NCBI RefSeq assembly: GCF_014595995.2
Contig: NZ_CP063989.1
Location: 1,426,001 to 1,490,000 of the forward strand
From: Actinomyces respiraculi
Lineage (GTDB): Bacteria > Actinomycetota > Actinomycetes > Actinomycetales > Actinomycetaceae
Direction: 5' to 3'
Length of the DNA stretch: 64,000 nucleotides
Shown: one piece after another, positions 18,145-30,243 of the stretch
Layout of the letters: every line of letters begins with the position of its first letter
How positions within the stretch are numbered: position 1 is the first letter of the stretch
Notes under the pieces: model-generated
Database searches by the model: none
Told to the model about the DNA's origin: nothing
Seen by the model: the letters and a program-made list of their open reading frames with translations, nothing else
Translations under genes and position numbers: made by a program

Positions 18145-18704
18145 GCGGGGTGAGCCCAACGGGCCCCGACGGGATCGTGCTCCTGGGCGCCCCCGGTGCG
18201 GGGTGCGGCTCCGTCGCGCGCGCCCTGGGCCGGGCCATGGGCCTGCCGGTGCGCGACCTCGGGGCCGTCGTCGCCGAGCGCCTGGGCGTGGAGGAGTCGC
18301 TGGCGCTCGTCGCCGTGGGGGAGGAGCGCTACCGCAGGGTCGAGGCCGAGGCCGCCTGCGCGCTGCTCGCCGACCTGGCCGGCACCGTCACGGCCCTGGG
18401 CTCGGGCTGCCTGGCCGACGCCGGGGTGCGCAGCGCCCTGGAGCGCGCCCGCTGCGGTGGGGCCCGCACGGTGCTGCTGACCGCGACCACCCGCCGCCTG
18501 GCCACCCGCAACGGGCTGGACGCCCCGCGCTCGGTGGCCCTGGGCAACGTCCACCACGCCTTCACCCAGATGCTGCGCGCCCGCGAGGACCTGTGCCGGC
18601 GGGCGGCGGGCGCCGAGGCCGTCGTCGTCGACACGACGTCCACGACGCCCGAGCAGGCGGCTGCCGAGACGGCCGGACTGCTGGGCGCCCCCGCGCCGTC
18701 GTGA
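18141..18704 (+). CDS. Degenerate shikimate kinase-like protein
   Basis: This 187-residue protein follows aroKB with a four-base overlap (GTGA). Its fold pattern is that of a shikimate kinase: a P-loop-like GAPGAGCGSVARALGRAMGLPVRDLGAVV near residues 16-44, ERYRRVEAEAACALL where the kinase has its FR-x-x-E helix, and ALGSGCL where LGGGA should be. The P-loop lysine is replaced by cysteine, the Asp pair after it is changed to DLGAVV, and the GGG loop reads GSG. It therefore probably cannot phosphorylate shikimate. It remains open over its whole length with neighbour-like composition, so it does not look like a decaying pseudogene. A structural or regulatory partner of AroKB is possible, but that is inference. 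Confidence 0.6.
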   Translation: MSGVSPTGPDGIVLLGAPGAGCGSVARALGRAMGLPVRDLGAVVAERLGVEESLALVAVGEERYRRVEAEAACALLADLAGTVTALGSGCLADAGVRSALERARCGGARTVLLTATTRRLATRNGLDAPRSVALGNVHHAFTQMLRAREDLCRRAAGAEAVVVDTTSTTPEQAAAETAGLLGAPAPS

Positions 18705-18792
18705 CAGGCCTCGCACGCCCCGGCTCGGGCAGTGGCTCGGCCGGACGGTAGTCTTGCGGCGACAAGACGTCCCCCGACAGTGAGGAACACCC

Positions 18793-19356
18793 GTGGCAAC
18801 GACGAACGACCTGAGGAACGGCCTCGTACTCAACATCGAGGGCCAGCTCTGGCAGGTGGTCGAGTTCCAGCACGTCAAGCCTGGCAAGGGCCCCGCCTTC
18901 GTGCGCACCAAGCTCAAGAACGTCCTGTCCGGCAAGACCGTCGACCGCACCTTCAACGCCGGCCTCAAGGTCGAGACCGCCACCGTCGACCGCCGCGACA
19001 TGCAGTTCTCCTACAGGGACGGCGAGGACTTCGTCTTCATGGACGTCAAGGACTACGAGCAGGTCCCGGTCTCGGCCGCGACCGTCGGCGAGGCCGCCAC
19101 CTACATGCTCGAGGGTCAGGACGTCATTGTGGCCTTCCACGAGGACTCCGTCCTGTTCGTCGAGCTGCCCGCCTCCGTCGTGCTGACGATCTCCCACACG
19201 GAGCCGGGCCTGCAGGGCGACCGCTCCTCGGCCGGCACCAAGCCCGCCACCCTGGAGACGGGTGCGGAGATCCAGGTTCCGCTGTTCCTCAACGAGGGCG
19301 ACCGTGTCAAGGTCGACACCCGCACCGGCGACTACCTCTCCCGCGTCACCGACTGA
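18793..19356 (+). CDS. efp: Translation elongation factor P
   Basis: This 187-residue, three-domain beta-barrel protein relieves ribosome stalling at polyproline. It begins [20 protein letters not shown] and ends with the conserved C-terminal barrel signature ([23 protein letters not shown] region). The tip loop reads KPGKGPAF, with Lys near residue 33 between two prolines. This PGKGP form is known in actinobacterial EF-P that works without lysine modification. The GTG at 18793 follows GAGGAA. A TAGTCT at 18749-18754 may be the -10. nusB follows four bases after the stop. Confidence 0.96.
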   Translation: MATTNDLRNGLVLNIEGQLWQVVEFQHVKPGKGPAFVRTKLKNVLSGKTVDRTFNAGLKVETATVDRRDMQFSYRDGEDFVFMDVKDYEQVPVSAATVGEAATYMLEGQDVIVAFHEDSVLFVELPASVVLTISHTEPGLQGDRSSAGTKPATLETGAEIQVPLFLNEGDRVKVDTRTGDYLSRVTD

Positions 19357-19360
19357 CCCG

Positions 19361-19945
19361 ATGACCGAGACCAGCTCCCGCGCCGAGGTGCCCGAGCGCC
19401 CCGTCAAGCACCCTGTCACGGCGCGTACCAAGGCCCGTCGTCGCGCCATCGAGATCCTCTTCGAGGCGGACCAGCGCGGCATGTTGGGCAGGGGCCGTCA
19501 GCGGGACGCCGACGACGAGCGCCGATGGAACGAGCCTCGTTGGGACGAGCGTGACGAGGCCCCGGCTGCCGAGAGCCTCTCGGACGCTGAGGTCGCCAAT
19601 GCCCTGCGGGACTTTGCCGCCCGTCGGGCCGTCGAGTCCGCCAACCACACCGAGGCGCCCGCTTACACGCGCGAGATCCTCGCCGGTGTGGCGGACCACC
19701 TCGCCGACGTCGACGACACCATCGAGACCTACGCCCAGGGCTGGACGCTCGCCCGGATGCCGGCCGTGGACCGCGCCATCGCCCGCGTCGCCACCTGGGA
19801 GATCGTCTACAACGACGACGTCGACGCCCCCGTGGCGGTCGATGAGGCCATGACGCTGGCGCGGATGCTCTCGACGGACGACTCGCCCCGCTACCTCGGA
19901 GGCGTGCTCGGCCGCATCGGGGATCTCGCGGACATGCTGCGCTGA
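19361..19945 (+). CDS. nusB: Transcription antitermination factor NusB
   Basis: This 194-residue RNA-binding helical protein joins NusE (S10) at boxA in rRNA operons. The fold is recognisable from TARTKARRRAIEILFEADQRG (residues about 21-41) and from the C-terminal MPAVDRAIARVATWEIVYN, VAVDEAMTLARMLSTDDSPRYLGGVLG. Between the first two helices it has an extra charged stretch of about 50 residues (residues about 43-90) that makes it longer than the usual 140. The ATG at 19361 lies just after efp, so the two share a transcript, a normal actinobacterial pairing. A hairpin follows. Confidence 0.94.
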   Translation: MTETSSRAEVPERPVKHPVTARTKARRRAIEILFEADQRGMLGRGRQRDADDERRWNEPRWDERDEAPAAESLSDAEVANALRDFAARRAVESANHTEAPAYTREILAGVADHLADVDDTIETYAQGWTLARMPAVDRAIARVATWEIVYNDDVDAPVAVDEAMTLARMLSTDDSPRYLGGVLGRIGDLADMLR

Positions 19946-19972
19946 GCGCCGCGCACCTGCTATCACCTGCCC

Positions 19973-20005
19973 TCGTGGGCGGTCCCACACCGGGGCCGCC
20001 CACGA
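19973..20005 (+). terminator. Terminator hairpin after nusB
   Basis: TCGTGGGCGGTCCC (19973-19986) pairs with GGGGCCGCCCACGA (19992-20005) around a five-base loop, with one T-G wobble. It closes the efp-nusB unit. Confidence 0.7.
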
Positions 20006-20011
20006 CGTCGG

Positions 20012-20043
20012 CTATCCGATAACAGCGATAGGGCGCATAGGGT
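20012..20043 (+). promoter_or_regulatory. Promoter and possible operator for the NmrA-like gene
   Basis: TAGGGT at 20038-20043 is six bases before the ATG at 20050, the leaderless layout. Just upstream, CTATC at 20012-20016 and GATAG at 20027-20031 form an inverted repeat, and TATCCGATA at 20013-20021 is itself palindromic around one base. This could be a repressor site, but no regulator gene lies next to it. Confidence 0.4.
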
Positions 20044-20049
20044 GGCGCC

Positions 20050-20919
20050 ATGAGCACTGCGACCCGCACCCCCGTCATCGCCATCACGGGCGCCACCGGC
20101 CACGTCGGCGGCGCCGTCGCGACCCGCCTGCACGACGCGGGCCTGGCCGCCCGCCTCATCGTGCGTGATGCCACCCGGGCGCCCGCCTGGGCCGACGACG
20201 TCGCCGTCACCAGCTACGGCGACCGCCAGGCCGCCCCCGTAGCACTCACCGGAGTCGACGTCCTGTTCATGGTCTCGGCCGCCGAGTCGGCAGACCGCCT
20301 TGAGCAGCACCGCGCCTTCATCGACTCCGCCGCCCAGGCCGGTGTGCGTCACGTCATCTACACCAGCTTCGTCGGGGCGGGACCGGACTCCGTCTTCACC
20401 TTCGGACGCACCCACGGCGCCACCGAGGCCCACCTGGCGGCCTCCGGTATGACCGCCACCATCCTGCGCGACTCCTTCTACCTCGACTTCCTGCCCGAGC
20501 TCGCCGTCGACGGCGTCATCTCCGGTCCGGCCGGCCCCACGGGCGGCGGCGTGGGCGCCGTCGCCCGGGCCGACGTCGTGCGCTCGGCCAGCGCCGTGCT
20601 CAACGACCTCGCCGCCGGCTCCGGCGCCCACGACGGCGCCATCTACACGATGACCGGTCCCGAGGCCCTGAGCCTGACCGACGTCGCCCGCATCCTCACC
20701 GAGCTGGGCTCGCCCACCACCTACCGCGAGGAGAGCATCGAGCAGGCCTACGCCTCGCGCGCCCACTACGGCGCCCCCGCCTGGGAGGTCGACGGGTGGG
20801 TGAGCACCTACACCGCCATCGCCTCCGGCCAGCTGGCCGCCGTCACCGACGACGTCCTGCGCCTGACCGGCCGCGAGCCCCTGAGCCTGGCCGAGCTCCT
20901 CTCCGGCGCGCGTGCCTGA
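20050..20919 (+). CDS. NmrA-like NAD(P)-dependent oxidoreductase (QorB type)
   Basis: This 289-residue Rossmann protein begins with the nucleotide loop ITGATGHVGGAV (residues about 12-23). GVRHVIYTSFVGAGPDS near residue 99 and the absence of the SDR Tyr-x-x-x-Lys site place it in the NmrA / NAD(P)H quinone oxidoreductase 2 branch of atypical SDR proteins. Family members reduce quinones or sense NADP. A cytosolic location is expected. It is a single gene between the nusB terminator and the pyr leader, with its own probable leaderless promoter, so its role need not relate to pyrimidines. Confidence 0.82.
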   Translation: MSTATRTPVIAITGATGHVGGAVATRLHDAGLAARLIVRDATRAPAWADDVAVTSYGDRQAAPVALTGVDVLFMVSAAESADRLEQHRAFIDSAAQAGVRHVIYTSFVGAGPDSVFTFGRTHGATEAHLAASGMTATILRDSFYLDFLPELAVDGVISGPAGPTGGGVGAVARADVVRSASAVLNDLAAGSGAHDGAIYTMTGPEALSLTDVARILTELGSPTTYREESIEQAYASRAHYGAPAWEVDGWVSTYTAIASGQLAAVTDDVLRLTGREPLSLAELLSGARA

Positions 20920-20996
20920 CGGATATCTCACGTGCCACCATGCGGGCTCGCCCAACGGGCCGCACCGGGTGGGGTTTACGATGCGAGCGTCAGACA

Positions 20997-21031
20997 TCCT
21001 TGAAGTCCGTCCAGTGAGGCGGGGAAGGAGG
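20997..21031 (+). promoter_or_regulatory. PyrR-binding RNA hairpin over the pyrR ribosome binding site
   Basis: TCCAGTGAGGC at 21010-21020 matches the conserved PyrR-binding loop (UCCAGNGAGGC). CCG (21007-21009) and CGG (21020-21022) can pair beside it, and TCCTT (20997-21001) pairs with AAGGA (21025-21029) inside the Shine-Dalgarno AGGAGG. In mycobacteria PyrR represses translation through such a loop; the same mechanism is inferred here. A TACGAT at 20977-20982 is a candidate -10. Confidence 0.65.
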
Positions 21032-21041
21032 TCCACGCACC

Positions 21042-21623
21042 GTGGCCAACGCGCAGTCCACCGGGAAGCAGATCCTCGGAGAACCCGAGATCGCACGCTC
21101 CCTTGTCCGTATCGCTCACGAGATCGTTGAGCGCAACCGAGGTGTGGAGGACCTTCTGCTCCTCGGCATCCCCTCCGGCGGCGTCCCCCTCGCCCAGCGC
21201 CTGGCCAAGGCCCTCGCCTTCGCCACCGGCGGCCCCGAGGTCCCCGTCGGCACCCTCGACATCACCATGTACCGCGACGACCTCGGCCGCCACCCCATCC
21301 GCGTGCCCCAGCCCACCGTCATCCCCGGTGAGGTCCTCGAGGGCCGCACGGTCGTCCTCGTCGACGACGTCCTGTACTCCGGGCGCACCATCCGCGCCGC
21401 CCTCGACGCCCTGGGCTCCATCGGCCGAGCCGAGGCCGTCCAGCTCGCCGTCCTCGTGGACCGCGGCCACCGCCAGCTGCCCATCCGCGCGGACTACGTC
21501 GGCAAGAACCTGCCGACCTCCCGCAAGGAGAAGGTTGTCGTCTCCCTCACCGAGCTCGGCGCCGCCGCCGACTCGGTCGCCATCCACCCGTCGACCGAGC
21601 CCGCCACGGAGGACGCCCGATGA
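21042..21623 (+). CDS. pyrR: Bifunctional pyr operon regulator / uracil phosphoribosyltransferase PyrR
   Basis: This 193-residue protein binds pyr mRNA in response to UMP and also has uracil phosphoribosyltransferase activity. The PRPP motif [19 protein letters not shown] is at residues about 104-122, and DITMYRDDL and the late [10 protein letters not shown] are family-specific. The GTG at 21042 follows a strong AGGAGG by ten bases, which is buried in the hairpin just upstream. Its stop overlaps the pyrB ATG (ATGA). It heads the operon and probably controls all six genes. Confidence 0.95.
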   Translation: MANAQSTGKQILGEPEIARSLVRIAHEIVERNRGVEDLLLLGIPSGGVPLAQRLAKALAFATGGPEVPVGTLDITMYRDDLGRHPIRVPQPTVIPGEVLEGRTVVLVDDVLYSGRTIRAALDALGSIGRAEAVQLAVLVDRGHRQLPIRADYVGKNLPTSRKEKVVVSLTELGAAADSVAIHPSTEPATEDAR

Positions 21624-22606
21624 AGCACCTGCTGAGCGCCAAGGACCTGTCCCACGACGAAGCCGTCATGACCCTGGACACCGCCGAGGCCATGGCCGCC
21701 ACCCAGCGCCACGCCGTCAAGAAGCTGCCCACCCTGCGCGGCAAGACGGTCGTCAACCTCTTCTTCGAGGACTCCACCCGCACCCGCCTGTCCTTCGAGG
21801 CCGCCGCCAAGAGGCTCAGCGCCGACGTCATCAACTTCTCCGCCAAGGGCTCGTCGGTCTCCAAGGGTGAGTCGCTCAAGGACACCGCCCAGACGATCAT
21901 GGCGATGGGTGCCGACGCCGTCGTCGTGCGGCACAGTGCCGACGGCGCCGCCCACCTGCTCGCCCACGCCGGCTGGATCGACGTGCCCGTGCTCAACGCC
22001 GGGGACGGCAAGCACCAGCACCCCACCCAGGCCCTGCTCGACGCCATGACCCTGCGCCGCTGGTACGCCCCCGGCACCGGCGGCGCCGATGGTTCGCCCG
22101 CCCCGCGTGGACGCGACCTCGAGGGCGCCAAGGTCGTCATCGTCGGCGACGTCCTGCACTCGCGCGTCGCCCGCTCCAACGTCGACCTGCTCACCACCCT
22201 CGGTGCCGGCGTCACCCTCGTGGCCCCGCCCACCCTCCTGCCCATCGGTATGGAGGGCTGGCCCTGCGAGGTCTCCTACGACCTCGACGAGACCGTCGCC
22301 TCCGTCCAGCCCGACGCCGTCATGATGCTGCGCGTCCAGCGTGAGCGCATGAGCGCCGCCGGTGGCGGCTACTTCCCCAGCCCCGCCGAGTACTCGCGCG
22401 CCTACGGCCTCGACAGCGCCCGCCGCGCCGCCATGCCCGAGCACGCCATCGTCATGCACCCCGGCCCGATGAACCGCGGCCTGGAAATCACCGCCGAGGC
22501 CGCCGACGACCCCCGCTCGCGCATCATCGAGCAGGTCGGCAACGGCGTCTCCGTGCGCATGGCCGCCCTCTACCTCCTCCTTGCCGACGAAGGGACCCAG
22601 CTGTGA
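21620..22606 (+). CDS. pyrB: Aspartate carbamoyltransferase catalytic subunit
   Basis: This 328-residue enzyme condenses carbamoyl phosphate with aspartate. The carbamoyl-phosphate motif [13 protein letters not shown] is near residues 50-62, followed by [14 protein letters not shown] and the HPTQALLDA helix near residue 136. No pyrI regulatory gene is present, as usual in Gram-positives. Start and stop overlap pyrR and pyrC by four bases each, so translation is coupled. Confidence 0.96.
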   Translation: MKHLLSAKDLSHDEAVMTLDTAEAMAATQRHAVKKLPTLRGKTVVNLFFEDSTRTRLSFEAAAKRLSADVINFSAKGSSVSKGESLKDTAQTIMAMGADAVVVRHSADGAAHLLAHAGWIDVPVLNAGDGKHQHPTQALLDAMTLRRWYAPGTGGADGSPAPRGRDLEGAKVVIVGDVLHSRVARSNVDLLTTLGAGVTLVAPPTLLPIGMEGWPCEVSYDLDETVASVQPDAVMMLRVQRERMSAAGGGYFPSPAEYSRAYGLDSARRAAMPEHAIVMHPGPMNRGLEITAEAADDPRSRIIEQVGNGVSVRMAALYLLLADEGTQL

Positions 22607-23916
22607 CCGCCCACCTCCTCACCGGTGTCCGCCCCTACGGCGAGGACGCCGCCGACATCCTCGTCATCGACGGTCGCATCGCCGCCATCGGCCCCGAGGC
22701 CGCCGCCCAGGCGCCCGCCGAGGCCGAGCGCCACGCCTTCGACGAGCTCATCGCCCTACCGGGCCTGGTCGACATCCACACCCACCTGCGTGAGCCCGGT
22801 GGCGAGTCGGCCGAGACGGTCTACACCGGCACCCGCGCCGCCGCCGTCGGCGGCTACACCGCCGTCTTCGCCATGGCCAACACCAACCCGGTCCAGGACA
22901 ACGCCGGCGTCGTCGAGCAGGTCCTACGTCTGGGCCAGGACGCCGGCTGGGTGGACGTCCACCCCGTCGGCGCCGTCTCCCAGGGCCTCAAGGGCGAGCA
23001 GCTGAGCGAGATGGGCGCCATGGCCGGCTCCGCCGCCCAGGTGCGCGTCTTCTCCGACGACGGCAGGTGCGTCTACGACCCCGTCCTCATGCGCCGGGCC
23101 CTGGAGTACGTCAAGTCCTTCGACGGCGTCATTGCCCAGCACTCCCAGGACCCGCGCCTGACCGAGGGCTCCCAGATGCACGAGGGGGCCGTCTCCGCCG
23201 AGCTCGGCCTGCGCGGCTGGCCGGCGGTCGCCGAGGAGTCCATCATCGCCCGCGACGTCCTGCTCGCCGAGCACGTCGGTTCGCGCCTGCACGTGTGCCA
23301 CCTGTCCACCTCCGGCAGCGTCGACATCATCCGCTGGGCCAAGGCCCGCGGGATCGACGTCACCGCCGAGGTCACCCCGCACCACCTGCTGCTCACCGAC
23401 GAGATGGCCCGCAGCTACTCGCCGCTGTACAAGGTCAACCCGCCTCTGCGCACCGCCGAGGACGTCGAGGCCGTGCGTGAGGCCCTGGCCGACGGCACCA
23501 TCGACGTCGTCGGCACCGACCACGCCCCGCACCCGCTGGAGGACAAGGACTGCGAGTGGCAGGCCGGCGCCTTCGGCATGACCGGCCTGGAGACCGCCCT
23601 GCCGATCCTCATCGAGACGATGGTGAGCACGGGCCGCATGACCTGGCGCGACATCGCCCGGGTCATGTCCACCACCCCCGCCCTTATCGGCCGCGTGCGC
23701 GACCAGGGCCAGGGCCTCGAGGTCGGCGCCCCCGCCAACATCACCGTCGTCGACCCCACGGTGCGACGCACCATCGACGGGGCCTCCCAGTGGACCCACT
23801 CCACCAACACGCCCTACGCGGGCATGGAGCTGCCGGGCCAGGTCATCGCCACCTTCCTGCACGGACGCCCCACGGTCCTGGCGGGAGCGCCCGTCGAGAA
23901 GAGGGACGAGGACTGA
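22603..23916 (+). CDS. pyrC: Dihydroorotase
   Basis: This 437-residue amidohydrolase closes carbamoyl-aspartate to dihydroorotate. The metal site [10 protein letters not shown] is near residues 57-66, further ligands are in HVCHLST and in [11 protein letters not shown], and the late [12 protein letters not shown] is typical of type I dihydroorotase. It starts with a GTG overlapping the pyrB stop. Its stop is interleaved with the carA start in TGATGATG. Length is normal. Confidence 0.96.
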   Translation: MTAHLLTGVRPYGEDAADILVIDGRIAAIGPEAAAQAPAEAERHAFDELIALPGLVDIHTHLREPGGESAETVYTGTRAAAVGGYTAVFAMANTNPVQDNAGVVEQVLRLGQDAGWVDVHPVGAVSQGLKGEQLSEMGAMAGSAAQVRVFSDDGRCVYDPVLMRRALEYVKSFDGVIAQHSQDPRLTEGSQMHEGAVSAELGLRGWPAVAEESIIARDVLLAEHVGSRLHVCHLSTSGSVDIIRWAKARGIDVTAEVTPHHLLLTDEMARSYSPLYKVNPPLRTAEDVEAVREALADGTIDVVGTDHAPHPLEDKDCEWQAGAFGMTGLETALPILIETMVSTGRMTWRDIARVMSTTPALIGRVRDQGQGLEVGAPANITVVDPTVRRTIDGASQWTHSTNTPYAGMELPGQVIATFLHGRPTVLAGAPVEKRDED

Positions 23917-24436
23917 TGATGACAACCATCATCTCCACCGTTGTGAGGCGAGGTGCGGACCGCGGCCCTGCGCTGCTCATCCTCGAGGACGGCTTCACGC
24001 TCACCGGCCGCACCTACGGCGCCACCGGCCTCGTGGCCGCCCCCGTCACGGTCACCACCGCGGTCACCGGCTACCAGGAGATCCTCACCGACCCCGCCAA
24101 CGCCGAGCGCATCGTCCTGTTCACCGCGCCCCACGTGGGCAACACCGGCACCAACGACGACGACGCCCGCTCCGCCGGCTGGGCCACCGGCGTCATCGTG
24201 CGCGAGCCGGCCCGCAGGGCCTCCTCCTGGCTCGCGCGCCGCGAGCTCGAGGACGACCTCGTCGCCGCGGGCGTCGTCGGCATCTGCCGCATCGACACCC
24301 GTGCGCTCACCCGCCACCTGCGCGACCACGGCCCCCTGCGGGCCGCCGTCGTCTCCGGTGACGCCCTGCCCGACGGTGCCGCCGAGGCCTCCATCGACGT
24401 CACCGCCCTGTTCGCCACCGCCGCCGAGGAGAGCTG

Positions 24437-24437
<1 letters not shown>
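23916..24437 (+). CDS. carA: Carbamoyl-phosphate synthetase small subunit lacking the glutaminase domain
   Basis: This 173-residue protein contains only the N-terminal domain of Car[42 protein letters not shown] and [14 protein letters not shown] match the first 150 or so residues of normal CarA, which is about 380. The class I glutamine amidotransferase domain, with its nucleophile in a GICLGH-type motif and the His-Glu pair, is missing. There is no room for it: the TGA at 24435-24437 shares a base with the carB ATG. No amidotransferase fragment is seen in any frame nearby. Composition and coupling look normal. Either a separate glutaminase supplies ammonia, or the complex uses free ammonia, or an in-frame deletion has occurred. 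It should still dock on CarB. Confidence 0.8.
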
Positions 24438-27753
<3,316 letters not shown>

Positions 27754-27757
<4 letters not shown>

Positions 27758-28620
27758 GCACCGGCCGCGAGGCGTTCGGTGCCCGTCTGGCCCGGGCGAT
27801 GGACGAGCTGGGACCCCTGTGCGTGGGCATCGACCCCCACAGGAGCCTGCTGGAGGCCTGGGGGCTGAGCGACGACGCCGCCGGGCTGCGCGAGTTCAGC
27901 CTCAGGGTGGTCGAGGCGGTCGTCGGCCGCGTGGCCGCCGTCAAGCCGCAGTCCGCCTTCTTCGAGCGCCACGGCTCCGCCGGTGTGGCGGTCCTGGAGG
28001 AGACCCTCACGGCCCTGCGGGAGGCGGGCACGCTCAGCGTCCTGGACGTCAAGCGCGGAGACATCGGCTCGACGATGTCCGGATACGCCGACGCCTACCT
28101 GTCCGACGGCTCACCGCTGGTGGTCGACGCCCTCACGGTCTCGCCCTACCTGGGCTTCGGCTCGCTCGCACCGGTGCTCGAGCTCGCCCGGGAGACCGGC
28201 CGAGGGGTCTTCGTGCTGGGCCTGACCTCCAACCCGGAAGGGCGCAGCGTCCAGCATGCGACGGACCCCTCCGGCCGCTCGGTGGCGGGCGGGGTGGTCG
28301 ACGGCGTGACCGTGGCCAACGCGGCCGCCCGGGCCGACGGCACGCTCGGCAGTGTCGGACTCGTCGTCGGGGCGACCGTGGGGCGGGCCGTGCACGACCT
28401 GGGCCTGGACCTGGCGGCCTCGGCCGCCCCGTTGCTGGCGCCCGGGGTTGGTGCGCAGGGGGCCGGCGCGCCCGAGCTCGAGCAGGTCTTCGGTGTGGCA
28501 CGTCGCCAGGTGCTGGCCTCCACCTCCCGAGGCGTGCTGCAGGCGGGCCCCGACGTCGGGGCGCTGCGGGCAGCCGCCGAGACGGCGACTGGGCAGGCAG
28601 TGGCCGCCCTGCGCGGCTGA
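27754..28620 (+). CDS. pyrF: Orotidine 5-phosphate decarboxylase (type 2)
   Basis: This 288-residue enzyme converts OMP to UMP. The catalytic Lys-Asp array is in [12 protein letters not shown] near residues 98-109, CVGIDPH opens the barrel, and the length and [12 protein letters not shown] mark the longer actinobacterial type 2 family. It overlaps carB by four bases. pyrD and pyrE are not in this operon and must lie elsewhere. In many actinobacteria mihF follows; here it does not. Confidence 0.95.
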
Positions 28621-28623
28621 GCT

Positions 28624-30195
28624 GTGATGAGTGACGGCCGTCCCCGGGGTGGGCCCTCCCATGCGGGGGGCCCACCCCCGGGGCGTGTGAGCCGACGACG
28701 CGCACTCGGGGCGCTGGCCGTCCTCGTGGCGGCCGTCGTCGCCGTGGTGCTCTATGCCGTGGCCCTCCTGCGTCGCCGCGAGGAGGTCACCGACGGGCTC
28801 GTCCTGCTCGATGCGACCGGGCCCGACGGGACGCTGCTCGACCTTGACGGGCTGCTTGACGCCGTGACCAACGGCGTCGGCCGGGACGAGCGTGATGACG
28901 CCCTCCTGGACGCGGAGACTCTCGAGGTCCTCAGCCTCGCCCCCCTGGAGCCCGACGCCCGTGCCAGCGCCCGCCTCGCGCTGCCCGAGGACACCCGCGC
29001 CTGCCTGTCCCTGTCCTGGCCGACGTCAGCGGGCTACAGCGCCCTGCTCGTGGACCTGCCCGGCCCCGGCCGCTACGCGCTCGCCGAGCTCGCCGCATGC
29101 TCCCTGCACGAGGCTCAGGAGGATGGGGCGGACACCGGCGCGCTTATCGACCCCGTCAGCGGTATGACCGTTAAGGCGCTGCGTGAACGCACCGCCGCGG
29201 CCCTGGACGCCTGCCGGGGGACCGAGGAGCCGGCCTCGCGCGCCGCACGTGCGGCCGAGGCCCTGGAGGCCGCCTGCGCCGCCCGGAGCGGTCTCGACCG
29301 TGCCCGGGCCCACGGCGCACCGGGCACCGCCCTGCTCGGAGTGACCTTCACCCACCCTCCGTCGGCGCCAGCGGTCGGCCGGGTGCTCGCGCCCCTGACG
29401 GACGCGGGCCGGGACCTGCTCGTGCGCCTCGTCATCACCGACGCCTCAGACGATGAGGAGATGACGGCCTGGCGCAGCTGCCTGGACGAGCTCCACGCCC
29501 AGGGCGCCAAGGCCATGGTCCAGGTCTGCGACTCGATCGACCTGTCGACCCTTGACGACGAGGACTTCAACCGTCGCCTCGACCGGCTCATCGAGGCCTT
29601 CCCCGACGCCGACGCGTGGGAGACCGGCAACGAGATCGGCGGTGACTGGTTGGGCGAGAAGGCCATCAAGCGCACCCTCGAGGCCACCCGCAGGCTGAGT
29701 GAGTCCCCGCAGACCTCTGCGGCGACGCGGGTGCTGACCCTCTACTACCAGCTCGGCCAGGGGCGGGCAGAGAACTCGACCTTCACCGTCGCCCAGGACG
29801 CGCTTGCCCCCGAGCTGCTCGAGCTCAGCGACGTCGTCGGACTGTCGGTCTACCCCCAGTGGCACCCGCTGGGCTGCGCCGCCGACCGGGTCCTCGACGC
29901 CCTGTCGGCGCTCGCCGGAGACAGACTGATCGCCCTGAGTGAGCTCGGCTACGGGGCTGAGGACCTCGACGACGGCCCCTGGTGGTACGGCTCACCCACG
30001 GACACCTCCACCGGGCGCGCCGTCGTCGCCCGGGACCTCACGGCCGCGGCGCTGGGGCGCCACGACGTGTGGGCGGCGCCCCTGTGGTGGTACTACCTCG
30101 AGGACGAGATCGAGTCGGTGGCCGGTGTGGGCAGTGTTCTCGCCAACGCGGCGGCCGCGCCCAGTGAGGGCGGCGAGGCCGGCTGCGGGGGATGA
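28624..30195 (+). CDS. Membrane-anchored protein with glycoside hydrolase clan A-like barrel, unassigned
   Basis: This 523-residue protein starts with a short Arg-rich region and one membrane helix at residues about 28-50, so most of it should lie outside the cell. The second half reads like a TIM barrel of clan GH-A: WETGNEIGG at about 332-340 has the Asn-Glu pair of the acid/base strand, LSVYPQW at 407-413 resembles strand six, ALSELGYG at 437-444 would carry the nucleophile Glu440, and APLWWYYLEDE at 485-495 resembles strand eight. The first half (60-230) is not recognised. I cannot name a family or substrate. The GTG at 28624 lies three bases after pyrF (ATG at 28627 also possible). It sits between pyrF and gmk, where mihF is usual. 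Confidence 0.5.
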   Translation: MMSDGRPRGGPSHAGGPPPGRVSRRRALGALAVLVAAVVAVVLYAVALLRRREEVTDGLVLLDATGPDGTLLDLDGLLDAVTNGVGRDERDDALLDAETLEVLSLAPLEPDARASARLALPEDTRACLSLSWPTSAGYSALLVDLPGPGRYALAELAACSLHEAQEDGADTGALIDPVSGMTVKALRERTAAALDACRGTEEPASRAARAAEALEAACAARSGLDRARAHGAPGTALLGVTFTHPPSAPAVGRVLAPLTDAGRDLLVRLVITDASDDEEMTAWRSCLDELHAQGAKAMVQVCDSIDLSTLDDEDFNRRLDRLIEAFPDADAWETGNEIGGDWLGEKAIKRTLEATRRLSESPQTSAATRVLTLYYQLGQGRAENSTFTVAQDALAPELLELSDVVGLSVYPQWHPLGCAADRVLDALSALAGDRLIALSELGYGAEDLDDGPWWYGSPTDTSTGRAVVARDLTAAALGRHDVWAAPLWWYYLEDEIESVAGVGSVLANAAAAPSEGGEAGCGG

Positions 30196-30243
30196 GCGCC
30201 GGCGTGGTCTGAGAGGCCTCCGGCAGCAGGCATGATGTTCACC

